A stretch of DNA of 64,000 bases from CBDHGY01 sp965263325 (GCA_965263325.1 CBDHGY010000002.1:3038001-3102000), one strand, 5' to 3'; shown: positions 1 to 8,414, counted from the first letter of the stretch. Notes: generated by a model not told the origin, from the sequence alone. Numbers and translations: made by a program.

Positions 1-1
1 C

Positions 2-1216
2 GGGCTTCAGATCGATACGGAGGCTGGTGTGTTTCGCGCGGGCGGTCGCGAAATCAAAAAGGGCGAAGTCATCACCGTCGACGGTGCGAATGGCGAAGTC
101 CTGGCTGGCGCAGTCGAAATGATTGAACCCGATCTTTCTGGTGATTTCGGCAAATTGATGGCTTGGGCGGATGAGGTGCGCGAGCTTGATGTGCGCACAA
201 ATGCTGAGACTCAGGCAGAACTCGAAGTTGCAATACGTTTTGGCGCTGAAGGGATCGGGCTTTGCCGTACAGAGCATATGTTCTTCGAGCCAGAGCGCAT
301 TCCTGTCGCGCGCGCCATGATCCTCGCAAGTGACACCGGACAGCGGAAAGCTGCGCTTGATCAGCTTCTTCCCATGCAGCGAAGTGATTTCGAAACAATC
401 TTCACAATCCTGAATGGACGACCAGCAAATATCCGCTTGCTCGATATGCCGCTTCACGAATTCCTGCCGCACACGGAGGAAGATATCGCTAAAGTTGCAG
501 AAGCAACGGGGCGCAGTGTGAACGCTCTGAAAACCGCGCTCCAGTCCATGCATGAGACAAATCCGATGCTTGGGCATCGCGGCTGCAGAATGGGGATTAC
601 ATATCCTGAAATCTACGAAATGCAGGCGCGCGCCATATTTGAAGCGGCGGTGAATGTTACCAAGGAAACAGGCACGCATCCGAAAATCGAGGTTATGATT
701 CCGCTTGTCGCGACACATGCAGAGCTGGCGATCCTTCGCGCCCGCGTTGAAGCGATGGCGAAAGCCGTAACGAGCGAAACCGGCACTCCTCTTGATCTTA
801 TGATCGGCACAATGATCGAGCTCCCGCGCGCTGCGCTTCAGGCAGCGGAGATCGCAGGTTCGGCTGAGTATTTCAGCTTCGGGACAAATGATCTGACACA
901 AACAGCGCTTGGGATCTCTCGAGACGATGCGGACCGGTTCCTGAAAGTCTACGAAGATCAAGGTATTTACGAGAAGAACCCATTCGTGACGATCGATATT
1001 GATGGTGTAGGCGAGCTTGTGAAGATTGCGTCTAAGCGAGGTCGCTCAACACGTCCTGGCCTGAAGCTAGGTATTTGCGGTGAGCATGGCGGCGACCCGG
1101 CGTCCGTTGCTTTCTTCCACAATGTCGGGCTCGACTATGTCTCCTGCTCAGCGCCGCGCGTTCCGATTGCGCGCTTGGCGGCAGCTCACGCAGCTCTAAA
1201 AGGTGAGACCTCTTAA
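2..1216 (+). CDS. ppdK: Pyruvate, phosphate dikinase, C-terminal part (5' end outside window)
   Basis: Interconverts pyruvate, ATP and phosphate with PEP, AMP and pyrophosphate in the cytoplasm. The reading frame is open from base 2, so the gene runs in from the left and no start is visible; the ATP-grasp domain and phospho-histidine lie upstream. What remains is the tail of the swivelling domain and the complete PEP/pyruvate TIM barrel. Visible motifs are GLCRTEHMFF, GHRGCRMGITYPEI, GTMIELPRAAL, SFGTNDLTQTALG and, near the C-terminus, GICGEHGGDPASV carrying the catalytic cysteine. PEP synthase and enzyme I share this barrel, but the RTEHMFF and GHRG motifs and the C-terminal cysteine context favour PPDK. 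No operon partner is visible downstream. Confidence 0.95.
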   Translation, partial: GLQIDTEAGVFRAGGREIKKGEVITVDGANGEVLAGAVEMIEPDLSGDFGKLMAWADEVRELDVRTNAETQAELEVAIRFGAEGIGLCRTEHMFFEPERIPVARAMILASDTGQRKAALDQLLPMQRSDFETIFTILNGRPANIRLLDMPLHEFLPHTEEDIAKVAEATGRSVNALKTALQSMHETNPMLGHRGCRMGITYPEIYEMQARAIFEAAVNVTKETGTHPKIEVMIPLVATHAELAILRARVEAMAKAVTSETGTPLDLMIGTMIELPRAALQAAEIAGSAEYFSFGTNDLTQTALGISRDDADRFLKVYEDQGIYEKNPFVTIDIDGVGELVKIASKRGRSTRPGLKLGICGEHGGDPASVAFFHNVGLDYVSCSAPRVPIARLAAAHAALKGETS

Positions 1217-1545
1217 AGGGCCGGCCCAGAATCCAGTGAAGCGCGGATGTTGCATTAATAACACAAATGCACTTTGCGCTGCGCTGTGCCAGAATAGGGC
1301 AGACGCGATAAAAGACTATAAGTTCATGGGATTAAGCAAGTTTGAAATGGCTTAAATCCGCGTTCCACTTAGCAGACGCAATATTACAGTATTGAAATGT
1401 CAGGTGAAGGGATCGCCATCTTCTTGCCTTGTTTCGCATAAGTCCAATATCGGTGGGCTGAAAACAAGCGCAAATTGCTGAGAAGTTAACACAGCAGCCG
1501 AAATTAGAATGAATTGCGCTAAATTGGGATGATGGGTCGAGACGG
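1217..1545. other. Intergenic region, 329 bp, no gene seen
   Basis: This AT-richer stretch separates ppdK from the cell-wall hydrolase gene. I see no convincing coding frame with a ribosome site, no tRNA and no strong hairpin followed by a T-run. It presumably holds the ppdK 3' end and the promoter of the next gene. Confidence 0.5.
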
Positions 1546-2499
1546 ATGTTAAGGCTTCAGAAATATGCATGGCGCATTCTTCAAGGAGCGCGCGGCATTC
1601 AGACACGCGCAAGAACTTGGTGGTTATTGATGTCCGATCAAGAACAGCGCGATACGATGATGCGCGGCGTCACTGTCGGTGCCTGCGCCATTGCTGCGTC
1701 GATTGCGCTACCATCGATCTCAATCACATATGAAGCACAGCGCGCTGATGCTGACTATCGATTGCAAGCCCAGCAATTTGCTGCGCTACAGGATGCGAGT
1801 GAGGCGGTTCGCGCTGATCCGAATTCAACCGCTTTAATGGAGCACCCCTGGCTGGCGCGTGTCGAGTATGCGCTAGAAGACACTACCGAAACGGCGCTGT
1901 CGCGTTATTCCCGCCGCGACCGTGATGGATTTGCCGTTGAAACTGTTGCGAGCTTCGAGCCGGAACATATGGATGTGGCAGAGCAGGTGGAGCGAGACTT
2001 CGCATGTCTTTCTGAGGCAGTTTATTACGAAGCTGGAAATGAACCACGTGAAGGACAATTGGCAGTTGCAGAAGTCATTGCCAACCGCGTGAAAGATCAC
2101 CGCTATCCAAACACGATCTGCGAAGTTGTATATCAAGGCTCGCACCGAAACACAGGTTGCCAGTTCACGTTTACTTGCGACGGCGCGCTTGCGCGTGAGC
2201 CGCACCCGCGCAAGTTTGAGCGCGCTCAGGAAGTGGCTGCGCATGTGATGATGGATTTACATGAGCGCCGTACCGAAGGTGCCACGCACTATCACGCAAC
2301 ATACGTAAATCCTGTCTGGAATTCCGGGCTCATCCGGACCACCAAGATCAAGACCCATATCTTCTACCGTTTCCCACGCGGCGCAGAATGGGCCCGCGCC
2401 GAACGCGCGCTCAATAAGCGGCGCAGCGGCGCGCTCACAAAAGTCTCCGCAGCGGCCCCAATCGAAAAACCCGTCGAAACGCTGACACCTGCACCCTAG
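1546..2499 (+). CDS. SleB/CwlJ-type cell wall hydrolase (Hydrolase_2), membrane anchored
   Basis: Predicted peptidoglycan hydrolase of the SleB family, here probably a vegetative envelope enzyme rather than a spore enzyme. An N-terminal hydrophobic segment (about residues 41-63) suggests a signal anchor. The hydrolase domain is at about 145-260, with the family sequence LSEAVYYEAGNEP (putative catalytic glutamates), AEVIANRVKD, CQFTFTCDG and GATHYHATYVNPVW. The C-terminus is basic and proline/alanine-rich. The ATG at 1546 gives 317 residues; an in-frame ATG at 1630 (MSDQEQRD) is a real alternative and keeps the membrane segment. The gene stands alone between ppdK and an O-methyltransferase gene. 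Domain assignment is firm; the exact bond cleaved cannot be read from sequence. Confidence 0.85.
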   Translation: MLRLQKYAWRILQGARGIQTRARTWWLLMSDQEQRDTMMRGVTVGACAIAASIALPSISITYEAQRADADYRLQAQQFAALQDASEAVRADPNSTALMEHPWLARVEYALEDTTETALSRYSRRDRDGFAVETVASFEPEHMDVAEQVERDFACLSEAVYYEAGNEPREGQLAVAEVIANRVKDHRYPNTICEVVYQGSHRNTGCQFTFTCDGALAREPHPRKFERAQEVAAHVMMDLHERRTEGATHYHATYVNPVWNSGLIRTTKIKTHIFYRFPRGAEWARAERALNKRRSGALTKVSAAAPIEKPVETLTPAP

Positions 2500-2515
2500 G
2501 GGAGATCCTGATTTA

Positions 2516-3175
2516 ATGTCCGGCGAATCTGTTTTTGAAGCCGTCGATAGCTATATCGACGGCCTTTTTGTTGAAACCGATGAGATCCTCGACTCCGTGC
2601 TTGCACGCGCAAGGAGTGCTGGACTGCCTGAGATGCAGGTCTCGCCCGGTCAGGGGAAGTTACTTTACCTCATGGCGAAACTCATCGGGGCAAAGCGTAT
2701 TCTAGAGGTTGGAACACTTGGCGGGTATTCCGCCGTGTGGCTCGCCCGAGCGATGGGGGATGGCGGCGTACTGACGACGCTTGAAGTTGAACCAGCACAT
2801 GCTGCCTTTGCAAATGAGACACTTGTTCAGGCCGGAATGTCTAATAGTTGCCAGGTGATCGAAGGCCCAGCGCTGGCTTCAATGGTTGCATTACAGCCGC
2901 CGTTTGACCTTGTGTTTCTTGACGCCAATAAAGACCAGTATCCGGCTTACCTGCGAGAAGCCGTTCGATTAACGCGCCCGGGCGGGCTAATACTCGCTGA
3001 CAATGTCGTGCGCAGTGGCTCGGTTCTGGCCCCGGCATCTGTTGATCCATCTGCAATCGGGGCAGCGGCGTTCAATCAGGCGCTCGCAGAGCATCCAAAA
3101 CTTGAAGCTATTATCCTTCAGCAAGTTGGCCTGAAAGGTCATGACGGTATGGCGATTGCCCGCGTGAAAGATTGA
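2516..3175 (+). CDS. SAM-dependent O-methyltransferase (Methyltransf_3, catechol-type)
   Basis: Class I SAM-dependent methyltransferase of the caffeoyl-CoA/catechol O-methyltransferase family, 219 residues, full length. The SAM-binding loop is seen as ILEVGTLGGYSAVWLAR (about 60-76), an acidic residue follows in TTLEVEP, and the metal/substrate region is DLVFLDANKDQYPAYL then GGLILADNVVRSG. The ATG at 2516 follows a GGGGAGA ribosome site at good spacing. It lies 16 bp after the hydrolase gene on the same strand, so cotranscription is possible but no functional link is evident. The natural substrate cannot be predicted. Confidence 0.92.
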   Translation: MSGESVFEAVDSYIDGLFVETDEILDSVLARARSAGLPEMQVSPGQGKLLYLMAKLIGAKRILEVGTLGGYSAVWLARAMGDGGVLTTLEVEPAHAAFANETLVQAGMSNSCQVIEGPALASMVALQPPFDLVFLDANKDQYPAYLREAVRLTRPGGLILADNVVRSGSVLAPASVDPSAIGAAAFNQALAEHPKLEAIILQQVGLKGHDGMAIARVKD

Positions 3176-3266
3176 CCACCGCGCAGTTCAAAACCTTGAT
3201 AAAGTTTCAGATAATTACTGAAATTCATATCTCGGAATTTCTCGGTTGAGCTGCTATCGATAACTT

Positions 3267-3773
3267 ATGTATCGATGCTTTTGTCTTGTTTTGCTCGTAT
3301 CTTTGCTGTCCGCTGCTGCGTCTGCAAATTCGATAGAACTGGTTCCGGGGCTTTGGCAAATTGACTCCGAAGAACGACAAGATGTTGCCAGCGACGGACG
3401 CATCGGCACGCGCGCACCGGTAAAAAACTCCGACAAGAGATGCCTGGATGAGACCTCTGCCTGGTTGGTCCCGGCTGATTATGCGAAGAGTTTTGAGAAA
3501 CCCGGATGCCAGAAAAAATCCTTTCAATCGACACCGCTCGATTTCAAAGGAGAATGGGTGTGCCGCGTAGACGGACTTGATCTCACCATCAATATGTCGG
3601 GCATCGCGAGTCTTACTGGTGACAATTATACCACGCTGATGACTGTGATCGGACGTAATGAGACGAATTCAGTGAATGTCAGAAATTCAGTTACGGCAAC
3701 GCGGTTGGGTGAATGCCCGGCATCTGGTTTTTTAGAAACGCCTTCAGAGGAGGTCATCCTTCGAGGGCGCTAA
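3267..3773 (+). CDS. DUF3617-like small secreted protein
   Basis: A 168-residue protein with a clear signal peptide (hydrophobic stretch to about residue 20, cleavage near SAAASA-NS). The mature part opens with ELVPGLWQIDSEE, which resembles the PGLWE opening of DUF3617 proteins, and has paired cysteines (KRCLDE, KPGCQKK, EWVCRVDG, GECPASG). DUF3617 proteins are periplasmic with unknown function. It ends 16 bp before the 3' end of nadC on the opposite strand. It is not obviously homologous to the five secreted paralogs on the other side of nadBC, though size, export and cysteine content are similar. The ribosome site before this ATG is weak. Confidence 0.6.
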   Translation: MYRCFCLVLLVSLLSAAASANSIELVPGLWQIDSEERQDVASDGRIGTRAPVKNSDKRCLDETSAWLVPADYAKSFEKPGCQKKSFQSTPLDFKGEWVCRVDGLDLTINMSGIASLTGDNYTTLMTVIGRNETNSVNVRNSVTATRLGECPASGFLETPSEEVILRGR

Positions 3774-3789
3774 TGCGCACATACTGGTT

Positions 3790-4653
3790 CTAAGTGGCGT
3801 CCATGCCGACGTCGAAATTAGGCGCAGAATGGGTGAGTGCGCCTGACGATATGAAATCGACACCTGTTTCGGCTTTTGCGGCGACTGTCTCCAGCGTGAT
3901 GCCGCCAGACGCTTCGGCGATACAGCGCCCATCGATCAATTCAACTGCCCGGCGCAATATCTCCGGTTCCATATTGTCGAGCAAAACGGCGTGCGGTGGA
4001 AATTTGGATGCGAGCGCAGTTTCCAGTTGCTCAATTGTATCGACCTCCAATTCGATCATGCGAAGATGACCGGCATATGCATGCGCGCGTTCAAGTGTGG
4101 TTTCAATCGACCCGCCGCAGGCTGCAATATGATTGTCTTTTATCAAGATCGCGTCATCCAAACCGTAGCGATGGGAAGTGCCGCCGCCGCACCTGACAGC
4201 TCGTTTTTCTAAGGCCCGCCAACCCGGTGTGGTTTTCCTTGTGCAGACGATTTTTGCGTTCGTGTGCGCGATTTTTTCAGCAAATTTCGATGTTAGTGTT
4301 GCTACGCCTGACAATCTGCCAATGAAGTTCAGCATGGTTCGTTCTGCAGTGAGAATTGAGCGCGCTTTGCCAGTGAGTTTTGCAACGAGATCACCTGGAG
4401 ATACGGACGCGCCGTCTCCATTCACGATATCGAGTTCAACCGTTGAATCGATCCAGTTTAGTGTGTGCGCCGCTACATCTATCCCGGCGATAACGCCCGT
4501 TTCTCGCGCTCGTATGACCACGCTCATTTCGGTATCTTGGGGTATGGTGGAGTCGGTCGTCAGATCACCCGCGCGGCCGAGATCTTCCGTGAGCGCGAGT
4601 TTGACAATCGGATCAATTATGATCGCGGGTAGCGGAGGCGGAATTTTGGTCAT
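3790..4653 (-). CDS. nadC: Nicotinate-nucleotide pyrophosphorylase (carboxylating)
   Basis: Quinolinate phosphoribosyltransferase, third step of de novo NAD synthesis: quinolinate + PRPP to nicotinate mononucleotide, CO2 and PPi. At 287 residues it is the usual length. The motifs are ALTEDLGRAGDLTTD near the N-terminus, then ERTMLNFIGRLSGVAT, CTRKTTPGWRALEKRAVRCGGG and DDAILIKDNH, which hold the basic PRPP/quinolinate-binding residues. EASGGITLETV and the late DFISSGALTHS close the barrel. Its ATG overlaps the nadB stop by 4 bp (ATGA), indicating translational coupling. It is the last gene of the nadA - five paralogs - nadB - nadC unit. Confidence 0.97.
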   Translation of the reverse strand: MTKIPPPLPAIIIDPIVKLALTEDLGRAGDLTTDSTIPQDTEMSVVIRARETGVIAGIDVAAHTLNWIDSTVELDIVNGDGASVSPGDLVAKLTGKARSILTAERTMLNFIGRLSGVATLTSKFAEKIAHTNAKIVCTRKTTPGWRALEKRAVRCGGGTSHRYGLDDAILIKDNHIAACGGSIETTLERAHAYAGHLRMIELEVDTIEQLETALASKFPPHAVLLDNMEPEILRRAVELIDGRCIAEASGGITLETVAAKAETGVDFISSGALTHSAPNFDVGMDAT

Positions 4654-6209
4654 AACGGAGCCTTCTCGATTCGAGGGCCATTTGTGTCCTTGATCACAAA
4701 TGTCCTTTCTGCAGTTTCAAGCATGTCTTTGCAGTCGCTGCGATAATGACCACCTCGGCTTTCGTTGCGTGCCATTGCGCTAACGATTATCAATTCTGCT
4801 GCAACAAGCGTACGTGCCTGACTATACTGTTCCTGAAGTTTCTGAGTGAGATCGTATGACTGGTTGAGACCATTTCGCTCTCGCACAACGCCGCAATTGG
4901 TTGCCATGGATAGGCGCAATTGTTTTGTCACCTCGCCAGGCAGGTCCGCGGCGATTTGGGCGGTACTTACGCTGGTTTTTGGATTTCCGGGTTCTTCTTC
5001 TCTCAGGCGCTGCGCGATTCTATGCGCGAACACGACCGCCTCCAGCAATGAATTGGAGGCAAGCCGGTTTGCCCCATGCGCGCCGGTTGATGAGCATTCT
5101 CCGCAAACAGACAAATTCTCAAGTGAGCTGCGCCCCCAAATATCAGAAACCACTCCGCCCATATGATAGTGTGCGGCCGGCGCGACGGGGATCGGTGCAG
5201 AACGTGGATCTAGACCCTCTGCTTCGCACGCTTGGAATACGGTTGGAAAGTGTTCTGGAAAAGCAGGTCCGACTGCTGCTCGACAATCCAAAAATGCGCC
5301 GCGGCCTGCGGCGCGTTCCGCATGGATGGCGCGCGCAACTTCGTCCCGCGGTGCAAGTTCGGCCAGGCGGTGATAATCTGCCATGAAGGCTCGGCCATCT
5401 TTGTTGAGCAGAACAGCGCCTTCTCCACGCAATGCTTCCGTCGCGAGCGGGGAGGGGTCGCGTCCAAAATCCATGGCGGTCGGGTGAAATTGAACAAATT
5501 CCGGATCGGCAATAAGGGCACCGCATTCATAGGCCATTGCGAGTGCGTCGCCGCGTGCAGATCTTGGATTGGTGGTTACGGCGAAAAGCCCGCCTGACCC
5601 GCCGGTGCAGAGCACAGTTTCGCGCGCTGTCATCGCGTCGATTGTGCCATCTTTACGCTTGAGCGCTGCGCCGGCAATCTCGCCATCGTCTGTTTGCAGG
5701 AGTGCAACAGCCCGGCATCCTTCGACAAGCTTGATATGATCAGCGGCGCGCACCGCCGTGACGAGCGCATCCATAATGGCTTTTCCGGCAAGGTCACCGG
5801 CAACCCGTGCGACACGGGGACGAGAGTGCGCAGCTTCTAGCGACAAAGACAAAGCGCCTTCTGGAGTTCGGTCAAACGGAACGCCAAGTTCCAAAAGATC
5901 CAGCACGCGCGCTGCGCCCTCTTCAGCGATCAGGCGCGCGATAACCGGGTCAACCAGCCCGGCCCCCGCAGCGACAGTGTCGGCCGCATGGGCTTCTGGG
6001 CTATCTTCCGGGTCAAGTGCCGCAGCAAGCCCTCCCTGAGCCCACGCCGATGAAGAAGCCTGTCCGAGCGGCGCAGCAGAGATCACCGTACAAGGGCGCG
6101 GCGCGAGCTTGAGCGCCATGAATAGCCCAGCTAAGCCAGCCCCGATTATCATTACGTCACAATCGGCTTCTCCTGCGCCTGCGCGCACATTTTGTGAAGT
6201 GTTGGTCAT
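4650..6209 (-). CDS. nadB: L-aspartate oxidase
   Basis: FAD enzyme that oxidises L-aspartate to iminoaspartate, first step of de novo NAD synthesis, supplying NadA. 519 residues. The N-terminal dinucleotide-binding motif is DVMIIGAGLAGLFMALKLA (about 18-37). Succinate-dehydrogenase-like family features follow: SSSAWAQGGLAAAL, the FVQFHPTAM motif, ALRGEGAVLLNKDGRAFM, PRDEVARAI (catalytic arginine region), and late HYHMGGV and GEC-STGAHGANRLASNSLLE. Its start lies 7 bp after the stop of the fifth secreted paralog, with an AAGGG ribosome site overlapping that gene's end, so it is embedded in the same transcription unit. It overlaps nadC by 4 bp. Confidence 0.97.
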   Translation of the reverse strand: MTNTSQNVRAGAGEADCDVMIIGAGLAGLFMALKLAPRPCTVISAAPLGQASSSAWAQGGLAAALDPEDSPEAHAADTVAAGAGLVDPVIARLIAEEGAARVLDLLELGVPFDRTPEGALSLSLEAAHSRPRVARVAGDLAGKAIMDALVTAVRAADHIKLVEGCRAVALLQTDDGEIAGAALKRKDGTIDAMTARETVLCTGGSGGLFAVTTNPRSARGDALAMAYECGALIADPEFVQFHPTAMDFGRDPSPLATEALRGEGAVLLNKDGRAFMADYHRLAELAPRDEVARAIHAERAAGRGAFLDCRAAVGPAFPEHFPTVFQACEAEGLDPRSAPIPVAPAAHYHMGGVVSDIWGRSSLENLSVCGECSSTGAHGANRLASNSLLEAVVFAHRIAQRLREEEPGNPKTSVSTAQIAADLPGEVTKQLRLSMATNCGVVRERNGLNQSYDLTQKLQEQYSQARTLVAAELIIVSAMARNESRGGHYRSDCKDMLETAERTFVIKDTNGPRIEKAPL

Positions 6210-6216
6210 TCAGCCC

Positions 6217-6651
6217 TTAAGAGATGCTTCCCGTAGCTCGGGTCCAAGTTGCAGACAGAGTTCCGTAAGCATCTATTTGCGCGCCGTAAAGTTCATTCGC
6301 CGATTGAACAGATAAATTGAAGTTGTCGGGTGAATAAGTACCCCGGTCCATGCCAACGATATGTTCAACGATCGTCGATTGAACGGTGATTTGTCCGCGA
6401 GTGTTCCGTACACGGCAGGACTGGCGAACAACAGCTTCAAACGAAGGGCAGGCATGGCGCATAGTGAGCTCGCATTCGTAGTCACTATCCAATGTAGAAC
6501 TTTTTGCCGGTGCAAGTGTGGCTTTGCCAGTCAATTCGCAAGGCTGTTGTTCGCTTGTCGCTATGCTCCAGGATCCGCTTAGGTCAATGGGGTCAGCCGC
6601 TGCGATCGACGCAAGCGATGAGGCAATAATAATCAGTGACAGGTGCTTCAT
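6217..6651 (-). CDS. Secreted four-cysteine protein, tandem paralog 5 of 5
   Basis: The last of five tandem homologous genes inside the nad operon. 144 residues from the ATG at 6651, which overlaps the stop of paralog 4 as ATGA; an upstream in-frame ATG at 6678 lies inside that gene and is disfavoured. Signal peptide (MKHLSLIIIASSLASIAAA), then the family pattern: DLSGSW, a cysteine before LTGKA, YECELT, HACPSFEAVVRQSC, VRNTRGQI, TYSPDNFNLSVQS, and a C-terminal GSIS tail. The four conserved cysteines suggest two disulfides in the periplasm. The SGSW opening recalls small beta-barrel folds such as lipocalins, which is inference only. I do not recognise the family; function unknown. Confidence 0.85.
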   Translation of the reverse strand: MKHLSLIIIASSLASIAAADPIDLSGSWSIATSEQQPCELTGKATLAPAKSSTLDSDYECELTMRHACPSFEAVVRQSCRVRNTRGQITVQSTIVEHIVGMDRGTYSPDNFNLSVQSANELYGAQIDAYGTLSATWTRATGSIS

Positions 6652-7085
6652 GAAATTGACCCATCTGCACGTCTCCAAATGGCTGGGCGTGCGTTCCCAG
6701 CGCTCACCAGCGCGCCTGTCATTTCAGAGCTCGATTGGACGGATAAATTGAAATTGTCCGGATAGTAGTTTCCGGTGTCCTGACCGCGCAGGAATTCTTT
6801 GATCGTTGCCTGAATCCAAACCTGGCCGCGCGTGTTGCGAACTTTGCAAGTCTGATTCACGGTATAATCAATGTTGAGCTCTGGGCAGTACTGGCGCGCG
6901 GTCATCTCGCAAGAATAGTCAGAGGTGCTCCTGTCCTGATTTGGGGTAAGCTTCGCTTGTCCTGTAAAATCACAAAAATCGATCACGGCCGAGAAGTTCC
7001 AAGTGCCCGAGAGGTCGCTCTCTTCTGCAGTCGCAGAACAGATAAAAGTGCAGGCTGCAAATAGGGGAACCAACAAACGTTTCAC
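6648..7085 (-). CDS. Secreted four-cysteine protein, tandem paralog 4 of 5
   Basis: Homolog of its neighbours on both sides. The likely start is the GTG at 7085, which overlaps the paralog 3 stop as GTGA and has GAAGGG upstream, giving 145 residues with a signal peptide (hydrophobic to about residue 19, cleavage near SATA-EE). The mature pattern is DLSGTW, FCDFTGQAKLTPN, YSCEMTARQYC, NQTC, VRNTRGQVW, NYYPDNFNLSVQSSSEM and GSIS at the end. It differs from the others by a slightly longer segment between the third and fourth cysteines. Paralogs 3, 4 and 5 share most of the VRNTRGQ and PDNFxLSV core and appear to be the closest relatives. Function unknown. Confidence 0.85.
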   Translation of the reverse strand: MKRLLVPLFAACTFICSATAEESDLSGTWNFSAVIDFCDFTGQAKLTPNQDRSTSDYSCEMTARQYCPELNIDYTVNQTCKVRNTRGQVWIQATIKEFLRGQDTGNYYPDNFNLSVQSSSEMTGALVSAGNARPAIWRRADGSIS

Positions 7086-7522
7086 GAAATCGACCCTTCC
7101 TTCTTTTTCGTCCATACTGCCGGTCTTGCGCCATTTGAATTTGTCAGGACGCCAATCATCTCATCTTCTGAATGAACCGATAAGGAGAAATTGTCTGGTT
7201 TATAGTTTCCGTCTTGTTGACCAACCAGGAACTCTTCGATTGTCGCTTTGAGCCAGATTTGCCCGCGTGTATTTCGAACCGTGCAGGATTGGCGAACAAC
7301 TGCTTCAAACCCATCAGTGCAGACTTGGTGAGCCGTTAGCTCGCAGGCATAATCACTTTGAGCGGTATCGAGATTTGGTGTCAGGTGCGCCTCGCCATTA
7401 AATGAGCAATCGCTGCGTATTTTTGCAGAGAACGACCATGCGCCTGAAATATCTGTCTCGTCGGCATCGGCGGAAAATGCACCTGTAATCGCCAGAACAA
7501 AAAGGGTCACTGCTCTGATCAT
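7082..7522 (-). CDS. Secreted four-cysteine protein, tandem paralog 3 of 5
   Basis: 146 residues from the ATG at 7522, which overlaps the paralog 2 stop as ATGA. Signal peptide (MIRAVTLFVLAITGAFSADA), then DISGAWSF, DCSFNGEAHLTPN, YACELTAHQVC, EAVVRQSC, VRNTRGQIW, NYKPDNFSLSVHSEDEM and the C-terminal GSIS. The VVRQSC-x-VRNTRGQI core is nearly identical to that of paralog 5. As in the rest of the array, the conserved C-terminal codons also contain the next gene's start, so coding and coupling signals are superimposed. Function unknown; periplasmic location is predicted from the signal peptide. Confidence 0.85.
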   Translation of the reverse strand: MIRAVTLFVLAITGAFSADADETDISGAWSFSAKIRSDCSFNGEAHLTPNLDTAQSDYACELTAHQVCTDGFEAVVRQSCTVRNTRGQIWLKATIEEFLVGQQDGNYKPDNFSLSVHSEDEMIGVLTNSNGARPAVWTKKKEGSIS

Positions 7523-7947
7523 GAGGTTGCACCGCCAGACCGTTTCCACTTAGCTTTCCAGATGCCATAACTGTCGAGTTCACCATTCATTTCGCCGGTT
7601 TCTGCATCATAAGTCAGGCGAAAATTATCCGGCATGTAATTGCCGTTTGGTTCGAGGAAAAACTCCTCGATAATGGCGTTGACTTTCACTTCGTCGCCAT
7701 CGCGTGTGACGATACAGCTTTGTCGGACAATGGCTTCATTGCCTTGGCAGACGTCGCGAACTGTCATCTCGCAGCTATAGTAATTGGGTTTTGCCGTTCG
7801 GGTGAGTTTCGCTGTGCCAGCGAATTCGCAATTTTCCTGAACTTCCGCCTGGAAAGCCCATGTTCCAGCGATGTTTATATCTTCGTCGTTCGCGCTGACT
7901 TGAGCTGCGAACGCAAACGCTGAAATTGCAGCCATCCAGATACGCAT
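7519..7947 (-). CDS. Secreted four-cysteine protein, tandem paralog 2 of 5 (divergent)
   Basis: 142 residues from the ATG at 7947; the paralog 1 stop and this start share bases as TGATG, and a TTG three bases earlier is a less likely start. Signal peptide to about residue 19 (AAQVSA-ND). It keeps INIAGTWAF, NCEFAGTAKL, YYSCEMTVRDVC, EAIVRQSC and NYMPDNFRLTYD. It is divergent in two places: the VRNTRGQ block is replaced by VTRDGDEV, and the tail is GATS instead of GSIS. The four cysteines are all present. This copy may have a changed specificity. No known domain recognised. Confidence 0.82.
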   Translation of the reverse strand: MRIWMAAISAFAFAAQVSANDEDINIAGTWAFQAEVQENCEFAGTAKLTRTAKPNYYSCEMTVRDVCQGNEAIVRQSCIVTRDGDEVKVNAIIEEFFLEPNGNYMPDNFRLTYDAETGEMNGELDSYGIWKAKWKRSGGATS

Positions 7948-8414
7948 CAAGAAATCCCGTCCAGCGATCGGCGAAACTCGACTGGTGCATTTACGGCCGA
8001 AATCAAGGATCCATACATCAGGTCTGAAGATTGCACGGTGAGGGCAAAATTGTCTGGCACATAAGTCAATCCCTCGACTTTCATTTTATATTCGAGGGTT
8101 TGTTCAATAATTGACCGAACGGCGACTTGGTTGCGGGTGCGACGCACCTTGCAGGTTTGGACAACAACCGAAGTCCCCCATGCCTCGCACTCTTCTTTTG
8201 CGGTCACCTCGCAATCGTACAATCCAGCTTCGGGGTTTGCCGTCACGGTCATTGTTCCACTCATGTGACAACTGCCCCCGCCATTAATGTAGGGGCTGGT
8301 GGCAAAGGTCCATTTGCCGAGCATATCAATCGGGTCAGACTTTTCTTCTGCCGTTGCAGGCAACCCTGCAATTGCAACTGCACAAAACGCGATAAGCAGC
8401 TTACGGCTGTACAT
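7947..8414 (-). CDS. Secreted four-cysteine protein, tandem paralog 1 of 5
   Basis: First of the array, 79 bp after the nadA stop. The ATG at 8414 has a strong GGAGG five bases upstream, the best ribosome site in the array; later copies rely on stop/start overlaps. 155 residues: signal peptide (cleavage near GLPATA-EE), then DMLGKWTF, a glycine-rich GGGSCHMSG, YDCEVTAKEEC, VVQTCKVRRTRNQV, TYVPDNFALTVQSSDLMYG and a C-terminal GIS. It is the longest of the five, with insertions near the first cysteine and before YVPDNF. All four family cysteines are present. Function unknown; the family is identified only by comparison within this window. Confidence 0.85.
   Translation of the reverse strand: MYSRKLLIAFCAVAIAGLPATAEEKSDPIDMLGKWTFATSPYINGGGSCHMSGTMTVTANPEAGLYDCEVTAKEECEAWGTSVVVQTCKVRRTRNQVAVRSIIEQTLEYKMKVEGLTYVPDNFALTVQSSDLMYGSLISAVNAPVEFRRSLDGIS

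Noticed and set aside
4178..4693. 171-codon open frame antisense to nadC and the nadB end
   Set aside because: Composition mirrors the reverse of nadC, no ribosome site, and nadC/nadB motifs fill the other strand.
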